Shown here: piece by piece, positions 27,775 through 35,188 of the stretch
How positions within the stretch are numbered: position 1 is the stretch's first letter
Layout: every line of letters starts with the position of its first letter
The notes under the pieces: model-generated
The model's input: only the letters and a program-made list of their open reading frames with translations
The model's database searches: none
Told to the model about the DNA's origin: nothing
DNA from: Tahibacter soli
GTDB taxonomy: Bacteria; Pseudomonadota; Gammaproteobacteria; Xanthomonadales; Rhodanobacteraceae
NCBI RefSeq assembly: GCF_025717065.2
Contig: NZ_JAOVZO020000017.1
Coordinates: 186,001-250,000, forward strand
Reading direction: 5' to 3'
DNA: 64,000 nt
Translations under genes and position numbers: made by a program

Positions 27775-29493
27775 ATGGATGGGGGCGGGGACAAACAAGC
27801 CACCGGCAGCGGCGCCGCCGCTGCCGAACCCGCGGCCAGCCTGCCGCGTACCGGCGCGCAGCATCTGCTCGATGCGCTCCAAGCCGAGGGCGTCGACACG
27901 ATCTTCGGCTATCCCGGCGGCGCGATCATGCCGGTGTACGACGCGCTGGTCGATTCGACACTCAAGCACATCCTCGTGCGCCACGAGCAGGGCGCGGCGC
28001 TCGCGGCCGACGGCTATGCGCGCGCGAGCGGCCGCGTCGGCGTGTGCATGGCGACGTCCGGTCCCGGTGCGACGAACCTCCTCACCGGCCTTGCGAACGC
28101 GTATCTCGATTCGGTGCCGATGATCGCGATCACCGGGCAGGTGCCGACGTCGCTGATGGGCACGGATGCGTTTCAAGAGGTCGACGTGTTCGGCATGAGC
28201 CTGCCGGTGGTCAAGCACAGCTACATCGTGCGGCGCGCCGAAGACGTCTACGCCGTCGTGCGCGAAGCGTTCGCGATCGCGCGCGAAGGCCGGCCCGGTC
28301 CGGTGCTGATCGATCTGCCGAAGGACGTCGCGAACGCGCGCGCGGTCGCTCGCGCGGTGCGCCGCGTCACGCGCGCGGCGCCGTCGCCGCACGAACTGCG
28401 TTTCGCCGAAGCGCGCGCGCTGTTGTCGCATGCGAAGAAGCCGCTGCTGTACGTCGGCGGCGGCGTCGGCATCGGCAACGCCGAGCGCGAGCTGCGCGAA
28501 TTCGCGCGGCTGACCGGCATACCGGCCGTCTCGACGCTGAAGGGCCTCGGCGCGTGCGATCCGGACGAGGCGCACTACCTCGGCATGCTCGGCATGCACG
28601 GCAACCCGGCCGCGAACTACGCGGTGCAGGAGTGCGATCTGCTGATCGTCGCCGGCGCGCGTTTCGACGATCGCGCGACGGGCCGCCTCGCGTCGTTCGC
28701 GCCCGAGGCGCGCGTGATCCATCTCGATGCCGATCCGGCCGAGATCGGCAAGCTGCGCGCGTGCGACGTCGGCCTCGTCGGCGACCTGCGCGACCTGTTG
28801 CCGCGCCTCGTGCATCCGGTGGCGATCCGCGCGTGGCAGCGCCGCTGCCGCGTGCTGAAACAGCAGCACGCGTGGCGCTACGACGCGCCGGGCGAAGGCA
28901 TCTACGCGCCGGCGCTGCTCAAGCAGCTGTCGGAGGCGGGCGGCAATCGCCTGATCGTCGCGAGCGACGTCGGCCAGCACCAGATGTGGGTCGCGCAGCA
29001 CTGGCGCGTGCCGTACACCGCGGCGCACCTGTCGTCGGGCGGGCTCGGCACGATGGGCTACGGACTGCCGGCAGCGATCGGCGCGCAGCTCGCGCGGCCG
29101 GGTTCCACGGTCGTGTGCGTGTCGGGCGACGGCTCGATCATGATGAACGTGCAGGAGCTCGCCACGCTCCGGCGCTACGGCATCCCGGTGAAGATCGTGC
29201 TGCTCGACAATTCCAGCCTCGGCATGGTGCGGCAGTGGCAGGAGCTGTTCTTCGAGAAGCGCTACAGCGAAGTGGATTTGTCCGACAATCCCGATTTCGC
29301 CGAAGTGGCGCGCGCGTTCGGCATCCCGGCGTTCGCGATCGAGCGGCGCGACGAAGTCGAAGGCGCCGTGCAGCGCCTCTTGCGCGAGCCGGGTCCGCTG
29401 TTCTGCCACGTCAAGATCGACGCGCGCGAGAACGTCTGGCCGCTCGTGCCGCCGGGCAAGTCGAACGGCGAAATGATGGGGTGCGCGGCATGA
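27775..29493 (+). CDS. ilvG: Acetolactate synthase large subunit
   Basis: The 572-residue TPP enzyme makes 2-acetolactate or 2-aceto-2-hydroxybutyrate. The catalytic glutamate lies in VRHEQGAALAADGYARA, PGATNLLTGLANAYLDSVP follows, and the TPP motif is GDGSIMMNVQELATL. It begins two bases after the ilvC stop and overlaps the small subunit gene (ATGA). A Gly/Ala-rich N-terminal extension of about 20 residues precedes the conserved TGAQHLLDALQAEGV. Confidence 0.94.
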   Translation: MDGGGDKQATGSGAAAAEPAASLPRTGAQHLLDALQAEGVDTIFGYPGGAIMPVYDALVDSTLKHILVRHEQGAALAADGYARASGRVGVCMATSGPGATNLLTGLANAYLDSVPMIAITGQVPTSLMGTDAFQEVDVFGMSLPVVKHSYIVRRAEDVYAVVREAFAIAREGRPGPVLIDLPKDVANARAVARAVRRVTRAAPSPHELRFAEARALLSHAKKPLLYVGGGVGIGNAERELREFARLTGIPAVSTLKGLGACDPDEAHYLGMLGMHGNPAANYAVQECDLLIVAGARFDDRATGRLASFAPEARVIHLDADPAEIGKLRACDVGLVGDLRDLLPRLVHPVAIRAWQRRCRVLKQQHAWRYDAPGEGIYAPALLKQLSEAGGNRLIVASDVGQHQMWVAQHWRVPYTAAHLSSGGLGTMGYGLPAAIGAQLARPGSTVVCVSGDGSIMMNVQELATLRRYGIPVKIVLLDNSSLGMVRQWQELFFEKRYSEVDLSDNPDFAEVARAFGIPAFAIERRDEVEGAVQRLLREPGPLFCHVKIDARENVWPLVPPGKSNGEMMGCAA

Positions 29494-29738
29494 CCTGCAG
29501 CCTGGAGCTCGCGCTGGATCGGGCCGAAGGCGCGCTGCTGCGCGTGCTGGGAACGATAGAACGCCGCGGCTGGAACGTCGTCGCGGTCAATGCCGCAACG
29601 CACGCCGATGCGTACGCCGTGCGAGTGACGCTCGACGGCGCGCGCGATGCGCAGATCCTGTGCCGCCAGCTCGAACGGCTCGTCGACGTGCGCCAGGTGC
29701 GCCTCGTCGGCGCCGACGAGGCGGCACGCTGCGCCTGA
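29490..29738 (+). CDS. ilvM: Acetolactate synthase small subunit, IlvM-like ACT protein
   Basis: This 82-residue protein is a single ACT domain (LELALDRAEGALLRVLGTIERRGWNVVAVNA), the size of IlvM rather than the longer IlvN/IlvH. It starts in the ilvG stop codon, so the two subunits are translated together. IlvM binds the large subunit and raises its activity; IlvM-type enzymes are poorly inhibited by valine in E. coli, which may also hold here (inference). Confidence 0.87.
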   Translation: MTCSLELALDRAEGALLRVLGTIERRGWNVVAVNAATHADAYAVRVTLDGARDAQILCRQLERLVDVRQVRLVGADEAARCA

Positions 29739-29749
29739 CGAAGCATGAG

Positions 29750-29771
29750 CCGGCGCGCATCCGCGCGCCGG
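29750..29771 (+). promoter_or_regulatory. Strong hairpin between ilvM and the mini-ORF
   Basis: A nine-base GC stem (CCGGCGCGC with GCGCGCCGG) and ATCC loop lie 12 bases after ilvM. No T-run follows, so it is not a standard terminator. It may protect the upstream message or reduce expression of the downstream deaminase. Confidence 0.5.
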
Positions 29772-29795
29772 CAACGAAACTCACGAGGAATTGCC

Positions 29796-29927
29796 ATGAA
29801 CACGAACCCCATCCAGATCCAGAGCATTCGAATTATTCGCGCGTCGTCGATCCGTAAGGCCCCCTCCCTCGCCTGCGAACGCCGCCATGACCGCGCACAC
29901 CGAACTCGCCGACTCGTATCACGATGA
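29796..29927 (+). CDS. Isoleucine-rich mini-ORF overlapping the deaminase start
   Basis: A 43-codon frame with a good ribosome site (GAGGAA, six bases before the ATG) begins MNTNPIQIQSIRIIR. Six of its first 19 codons are isoleucine, including ATT-ATT in tandem. It ends 41 bases inside the downstream deaminase gene in another frame. The deaminase itself has no clear ribosome site, so its translation may be coupled to this frame. This suggests an isoleucine-sensing leader, but no family supports it and it could be chance. Confidence 0.5.
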   Translation: MNTNPIQIQSIRIIRASSIRKAPSLACERRHDRAHRTRRLVSR

Positions 29928-30876
29928 AACGTCCGTCTTCGATTCAACGCCGGTCGCGCCAGCGATGCCGGCGCCGCTGCATATCGTGACGCCGCTGATC
30001 CGTGCGCGCGTTCACCATCTGTCGGTCGGCTTCAAGCTCGACAACCTCCAGCCGGCGCGCTCGTTCAAGCTGCGCGGCATCGGCCGCCTGTGCCAGCACT
30101 ACGCCGCGCGCGGCGTGCAACGCTTCGTGTGTTCCTCGGCCGGCAACGCCGGCTACGCGGTCGCGTGGGCGGGGCGCGCGCTCGGCATTCCCGTCACCGT
30201 GGTGATTCCCGAAACGACCTTGCCGTTCATGCGCACGCGCATTGCCGCGCTTGGCGCCGAGGTGCGCTGCGAAGGCCGCGTATGGGACGACGCGAACGCC
30301 GCGGCGCTCGAGCTCGCGCAAGCGCCGGATACGGCCTACATCCCGCCGTTCGATCACCCGCTGCTGTGGGAAGGCCACGCGTCGCTCGTCGTAGAACTCG
30401 CGCGGCAATGCGACGAAGCGCCGGACGCGATCCTCGTCGCGGTCGGCGGCGGCGGTCTGTTGCTCGGCGTGCTCGAAGGGCTGCGCCGCGTCGGCTGGCG
30501 GCATACGCGCGTGATCGCGGCCGAGCCGGAAGGTTCGGCGTCGCTCGCGCCGAGTCTCGCGCAGGGAAAAGTCGTGGAGCTGGCGTCGCCGAAAAGCGTC
30601 GCGACGAGCCTGTGCGTGCGGCGCATCGCGCCGGCGCTGATCGACGCGTGCCGCGGCGGCACGGTCGTGCCGGTGACGGTGAGCGACGCGGAGGCGGAAA
30701 ACGCGTGCGTGCGCTTCGCCGAGGAACACGGGCAGATGATCGAACCGGCGTGCGGCACGGCGCTGGCGCCGTTGTATGCGAATCACCCGAGTCTGGCGGG
30801 AATGCGACGCGTGGTCGCGGTGGTTTGCGGGGGGCAGGTCGTGACGCTCAGGCAGCTCGCCGACTGGGGCTGCTGA
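29887..30876 (+). CDS. PLP-dependent serine/threonine deaminase, SDH type
   Basis: The 329-residue fold-type II PLP enzyme has its lysine at K61 in ARSFKLRGIG. CSSAGNAGYAVAWAGRALG, IPPFDHPLLWEGHASLVVELA and VGGGGLLLGVLEGL resemble animal-type L-serine dehydratases more than E. coli IlvA. It lacks the C-terminal regulatory ACT-like domain of biosynthetic threonine deaminase. As the last gene of the leu-ilv cluster it most likely makes 2-oxobutyrate from threonine for isoleucine. A catabolic serine deaminase is the alternative. Confidence 0.83.
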   Translation: MTAHTELADSYHDETSVFDSTPVAPAMPAPLHIVTPLIRARVHHLSVGFKLDNLQPARSFKLRGIGRLCQHYAARGVQRFVCSSAGNAGYAVAWAGRALGIPVTVVIPETTLPFMRTRIAALGAEVRCEGRVWDDANAAALELAQAPDTAYIPPFDHPLLWEGHASLVVELARQCDEAPDAILVAVGGGGLLLGVLEGLRRVGWRHTRVIAAEPEGSASLAPSLAQGKVVELASPKSVATSLCVRRIAPALIDACRGGTVVPVTVSDAEAENACVRFAEEHGQMIEPACGTALAPLYANHPSLAGMRRVVAVVCGGQVVTLRQLADWGC

Positions 30877-30978
30877 CGTCGAGCCCGCGCTGCTAGGCCG
30901 CCCAACTGACGACATACGCGCGACCGGCGGTCGCGCAGTTTGGTTAGACTCCGGCGGACAAACCGGGGAATCGAACCG

Positions 30979-32439
30979 ATGATAGTGAGCTTGGGTGCGG
31001 CGCTGATATCGCTGGCATCAGGAGTAACCGCGAACGACCGCCTGCAGATCGGCACGCTCTCGTTCGCGCCCTGCGAGCTGTCGCAACCGAAATCGGCGAC
31101 GACGACCGCGGCGTGGTGCGTGCCGTTCGAAGTGCCCGAGAACCGCGCCGATCCGAACGGTCGCAAGATCGCGCTCAAGCTCGCGGTGATCGGCAGCGAC
31201 ATCGCCGCGACGCAGGACGACCCGATCGTGTTCCTCGCCGGTGGCCCGGGGCAGGCCGCGACCGAAACGTGGCCGTCGATCGCGCCGGCGCTGCAGTCGG
31301 CGCGGCGCTACCGCCACGTCGTGCTGCTCGACCAGCGCGGCACCGGCGGTTCGAACGCGCTGCGCTGCAAGGCATCGGACGCCGCAGCCGACGCGGATTT
31401 CGATCCGGCGGTCGCGGGCGCGCAAGCGCGGCGCTGCCTCGACGAAATCAAGGCGAAGGCCGACCCGCGCTACTACACGACGACCGACGCGGTGGAAGAC
31501 CTCGAAGCCGTGCGCGTCGCGCTCGGCGGCGTCAAGTTCAACCTCGTCGGCGTTTCGTACGGCACGCGCGTCGCGCAGCAGTACATGGCGCGTCATCCCG
31601 ACGGCGTGCGCAGCGCGGTGCTCGACGGCGTCGCGCCGAACGAGCTGATTTTCGGCGGCGAATTCGCGCGCAATCTCGACGAGGCGCTCAAGGGCCGCTT
31701 CGCGCTGTGCGCGAACGACAAGGCGTGCGCCGCGCGCTTCGGCGACGTGTACAAAGCGCTGTACGAAACGCGCGAAAAGTATCGCGCCGCGCCGGTTCCG
31801 GTGACGATCCGCGATCCGCAGAACTTCGAAACGAAGCAGCGACGCTTCGACCACAACCTGCTCGACGGTCTCGTGCGCCTGTTCGCGTACGCGCCGGAAA
31901 GCGCGGCGCTGCTGCCGCTGGTGATCCGCGAAGCGGCGGCCGGCAACACCGCGCCGATCGTCGCGCAGGCCGAATACGTCGTGAAGGACCTGTCCGACGG
32001 CATGACGGCCGGCATGGGCCTGTCGGTGGTCTGCGCCGAGGACGCAGATCTCATCGTGGACGCGCCGCAGGACAAATCGCTGATCCTCGGCGAAACGATG
32101 GTCGCGGCGATTCGCGCGCAGTGCGAGGCGTGGCCCAAGGGCAAGCGGCCGGACGACTTCCACCGGCCGATCAAGTCCGACCTGCCGGTGCTGATCCTGT
32201 CGGGCCAGTTCGATCCGGTGACGCCGCCGCGCTACGGCGACGCGGTGCTCAAGGGACTGTCGAAGGGGCGCCATCTCGTCGCGCCGGGGCAGGGCCACAA
32301 CGTGATCGGGCGAGGCTGCATGCCGCGGCTGGTCAAGCGGTTCATCGAAAAACTCGAGACCGACCAGCTCGACGCCGGCTGCATCGCCGAACTCGGCCCC
32401 ACGCCGTTCTTCCTCGACTTCAACGGAGCGGCGCCATGA
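30979..32439 (+). CDS. Exported alpha/beta hydrolase with TAP-like C-terminus
   Basis: The 486-residue protein has an N-terminal signal-like segment, FLAGGPGQAATETW as oxyanion region, the nucleophile in GVSYGTRVAQQY and a TAP-like C-terminal part (LPVLILSGQFDPVTPPRYGD, with histidine in GQGHNVIG). That pattern is the proline-iminopeptidase-like S33 group of exported tripeptidyl aminopeptidases. GGGGAA precedes the ATG at 30979. It overlaps the ABC ATPase start, so hydrolase and exporter form one operon; the hydrolase may process or detoxify a peptide handled by the exporter (inference). Confidence 0.82.
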   Translation: MIVSLGAALISLASGVTANDRLQIGTLSFAPCELSQPKSATTTAAWCVPFEVPENRADPNGRKIALKLAVIGSDIAATQDDPIVFLAGGPGQAATETWPSIAPALQSARRYRHVVLLDQRGTGGSNALRCKASDAAADADFDPAVAGAQARRCLDEIKAKADPRYYTTTDAVEDLEAVRVALGGVKFNLVGVSYGTRVAQQYMARHPDGVRSAVLDGVAPNELIFGGEFARNLDEALKGRFALCANDKACAARFGDVYKALYETREKYRAAPVPVTIRDPQNFETKQRRFDHNLLDGLVRLFAYAPESAALLPLVIREAAAGNTAPIVAQAEYVVKDLSDGMTAGMGLSVVCAEDADLIVDAPQDKSLILGETMVAAIRAQCEAWPKGKRPDDFHRPIKSDLPVLILSGQFDPVTPPRYGDAVLKGLSKGRHLVAPGQGHNVIGRGCMPRLVKRFIEKLETDQLDAGCIAELGPTPFFLDFNGAAP

Positions 32440-33170
32440 TCGAAGTGACCGACCTGCACAAGGCGTTCGGCAGCGTCAAAGCCGTCGACGGCGTGACGTT
32501 CGCCGCGCGCGACGGCGAAATCACGGGCCTGCTCGGCCCCAACGGCGCAGGCAAGACGACGACGCTGCGCATGCTCTACACGCTCATGACGCCGGATCGC
32601 GGCGCGGTGCGCGTCGACGGCATCGATGCGGCGACCCATGCGCACGAAGTGCGCCGCCGGCTCGGCGTGCTGCCCGATTCGCGCGGCCTGTACAAGCGAC
32701 TGACCGCGCGCGAAAACGTGGAATATTTCGCACGCCTGCACGGCATCGACGAAGGCACGATCAAGGCGCGCTGCGACGCGCTGATCGACGCGCTCGACAT
32801 GGGCGACATCGCGCAGCGCGCGACCGAGGGCTTTTCGCAGGGCCAGCGCGTGAAGACCGCGATCGCGCGCGCGCTCGTGCACGATCCGCGCAACGTGATC
32901 CTCGACGAACCGACCAACGGCCTCGACGTGATGGCCACGCGCGCGATGCGCAAATTCCTGCTGCGGCTGCGCGGCGAAGGCCGCTGCGTGCTGTTTTCGA
33001 GCCACATCATGCAGGAGGTCGCAGCGCTGTGCGACCGCATCGTGGTGATCGCCAAGGGGCGCGTCGTCGCCGAGGGCACGGCCGACGAACTGCGCGCGCA
33101 GACCGGCGAAAGCAATCTCGAGGACGCGTTCGTCCGCATCATCGGCAGCGAAGAAGGATTGGCCGCATGA
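32436..33170 (+). CDS. ABC transporter ATP-binding protein, NatA-like
   Basis: The 244-residue ATPase has Walker A GPNGAGKTT, the atypical signature FSQGQRVKTAIARAL, Walker B NVILDEPTNGLD and switch histidine in FSSHIMQEV. FSQGQ and the total length match NatA of the sodium-extruding NatAB type. Its start overlaps the hydrolase stop, and its stop overlaps the permease start. Confidence 0.87.
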   Translation: MIEVTDLHKAFGSVKAVDGVTFAARDGEITGLLGPNGAGKTTTLRMLYTLMTPDRGAVRVDGIDAATHAHEVRRRLGVLPDSRGLYKRLTARENVEYFARLHGIDEGTIKARCDALIDALDMGDIAQRATEGFSQGQRVKTAIARALVHDPRNVILDEPTNGLDVMATRAMRKFLLRLRGEGRCVLFSSHIMQEVAALCDRIVVIAKGRVVAEGTADELRAQTGESNLEDAFVRIIGSEEGLAA

Positions 33171-34342
33171 AAGCCGCGTGGGTCGTATTTCTGAAAGAAG
33201 TGATGGAAAACCTGCGCGACCGCCGCACCGTGACCAACGCGCTCCTGATGGCGCCGCTGCTCGGGCCGCTGCTCTTCGTCGGCCTGACGTCGATCGTGAT
33301 TTCCAAAGAACTGGAAAAGAGCGAGCAGGCGCTCAGCGTGCCGGTGATCGGCGCCGAGCACGCGCCGAATCTCGTCGCGTTTCTCGGCCAGAACGGCGTG
33401 CGCGTGAAGCCCGCGATCGACAACCCGGAAGCGGCGATCATCGCGCAGGACGTCGACATGGTGCTGCGCATTCCGGCCGGCTACGGCGAGGCGTGGAGCG
33501 CCGGGCGCACCGCGCAGGTCGAGCTGCTGTTCGACTCCTCGCAGCGCGAATCGGGCACGCCGGTCGCGCGGCTGCGCGGCGTGCTGTCGCGCTACGCGAG
33601 CCAGAATTCGACGATGCGCCTGCTCGCGCGGGGCCTCGCGCCGTCGGTGGCGATGCCGCTCGCGGTAGCCGAACGCGACCAGTCGACGCCGCAGAGCCGC
33701 AGCGGGCTGTTGTTCGCGATGCTGCCGTATTTCCTGATCCTGTCGAGCTTCATGGGCGGCATGTACCTGGCGATCGACACGACTGCGGGCGAGCGCGAGC
33801 GGCAATCGCTGGAGCCGCTCTTCGCCAATCCGGTGACGCGTTCGGCGATCCTGACGGGCAAGCTCGCCGCGACGTGCACGTTCGCGATGGCGAGCCTTGC
33901 GTTGTCGGTCATCGCGTTCGGGCTTGCCGGACCGCTGATTCCGAGCGGCAAGATCGGCATGGTGCTCGACTTCGGTCCGACGTTCGCGGTGACGGTGCTG
34001 GTCATGATGCTGCCGCTGGTGCTGCTCGCGTCGTGTCTGCAGACGCTGATCGCGGCGTTCGCGAAAAGCTATCGCGAGGCGCAGACGTACCTGTCGGTGC
34101 TGCTGCTGATCCCCGCGCTGCCGTCGATGATGCTCGTGGTGTCGCCGATCAAGGCGAAGTTGTGGATGTACGCGGTGCCGCTCCTGAGTCAGCATCTGGC
34201 GATTACGCGGCTCGTGCGCGCCGAGGGGATCGAGCCTGCGCAGCTCGGGCTTTGTCTTGCGAGCGGGTTCGTCGTCGCGCTCGTCGCCTGGGCGGTGACC
34301 GCTCGGGTTTATCGGTCGGAGAGGTTGGCGATTTCGGGGTAG
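33167..34342 (+). CDS. ABC transporter permease, NatB-like
   Basis: The 391-residue protein has one N-terminal membrane segment (ALLMAPLLGPLLFVGLTSIVI), a long extracytoplasmic domain of about 150 residues and five or six C-terminal segments, the ABC-2 layout. The motif ERERQSLEPLFANPVTRSAILTGK is typical of NatB. With the ATPase it forms a complete exporter for sodium or a peptide/drug. Confidence 0.87.
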   Translation: MKAAWVVFLKEVMENLRDRRTVTNALLMAPLLGPLLFVGLTSIVISKELEKSEQALSVPVIGAEHAPNLVAFLGQNGVRVKPAIDNPEAAIIAQDVDMVLRIPAGYGEAWSAGRTAQVELLFDSSQRESGTPVARLRGVLSRYASQNSTMRLLARGLAPSVAMPLAVAERDQSTPQSRSGLLFAMLPYFLILSSFMGGMYLAIDTTAGERERQSLEPLFANPVTRSAILTGKLAATCTFAMASLALSVIAFGLAGPLIPSGKIGMVLDFGPTFAVTVLVMMLPLVLLASCLQTLIAAFAKSYREAQTYLSVLLLIPALPSMMLVVSPIKAKLWMYAVPLLSQHLAITRLVRAEGIEPAQLGLCLASGFVVALVAWAVTARVYRSERLAISG

Positions 34343-35188
34343 GTCTCGCGCTCGCCGCTTTTTTCCCTTTTTTTGTTTATTCATCTTTGCTCGTCATCCC
34401 GGCGAAGGCCGGGATCCAGCTCTCGGCGTTGGTTTTTCGCCGCTACTCCAACCCGCGTCGCTCTCGTCGTTGACGGTCGCTTCGTCGTTGTTGCTTGGCT
34501 TTAGACAGAGCGTTCCGCCCGCCTGCCGGCGGCCGTCTTACTTTCTTTGTGTGGACAAAGAAAGTAAGCAAAGAAAACCACCCCAGCTGCCACGCCCTCC
34601 GGGCATCCTGCCCTGCGGGGACCGCAAGCGCCCGGCGGGGTCCGTCGATGGTCCATCCATGGCCCACGACGGACGACGCACATCCGTGTGCGTCCCCTGC
34701 GGGCCTGATCACCGGTCGCTTGCTCGCGGCAGGAAGCCGCCCGCTTCACCCGGGGCCCCGTCGGTCGCGGCGAGATTGCGCAGGATCAGCCCGCGCAGCG
34801 GGTGCGCGCAGGGATGCGCGCAGTTCGTTGACGGGCCATGGATGGCCCATCAACGAACCCCGGAGCGATCTCGCGAAGTCGGAGGGCAGGATGCCCGGAG
34901 ACCGCGGCCGTCGGGGTGGTTTCTCCTGGTTACTTCTCTTTGGCAGCAAAGAGAAGTGACCCGGCCGCCGGCAGGCGGGCGGAACCGCTCTGTCGAAGGC
35001 CGGGCGAAAACTACAAAGCGACAATCAAAGGCTGGATGATTCGCCGCATCCGCGGCTCACCCCTCCGGGGCCATTCGCTGCGCGAATGTTCGCTTCGGCA
35101 TCCATGCCTGCGCAGTCCAGCTTGCGCTGGGATGACGAGCCGAGCGCGACATGCTGTGAGCAACGCGCCAAAAAAGAGAGCGGCGCCG
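34343..35188. other. Non-coding repeat island between the Nat operon and the DUF885 gene
   Basis: These 846 bases hold no credible gene. Just after the permease, a weak GGCGA...TCGCC stem is followed by two T-runs (34360-34379), a possible terminator. Then comes a TCATCCC-type element (34392-34420), a long inverted repeat (34503-34996), and an inverted second TCATCCC element (35115-35137). Several frames stay open across it, but they encode Pro/Arg/Gly-rich sequence with mirrored motifs such as RPPAGGRN, as expected from translated palindromes. Confidence 0.8.
34503..34996. repeat. Long imperfect inverted repeat (about 490 bases)
   Basis: The left end (CAGAGCGTTCCGCCCGCC at about 34506) is matched by its complement at the right end (GGCGGGCGGAACCGCTCTG, to about 34993), with one base difference. 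Further mirrored blocks follow inward: CTGCCGGCGGCCG, TTACTTTCTTTG with CAAAGAGAAGTGA, a GGGCATCCTGCCCT block, and CCATCCATGGCCCA with GGGCCATGGATGG. The centre (about 34735-34800) is unpaired. It looks like a non-coding mobile or structural element of a dispersed family. Confidence 0.8.

Noticed and set aside
34470-35039. Open frames in the repeat island (for example 189 codons at 34470)
   Set aside because: They encode mirrored Pro/Arg/Gly-rich motifs on both strands, as expected from a long inverted repeat, and match no protein family I know.
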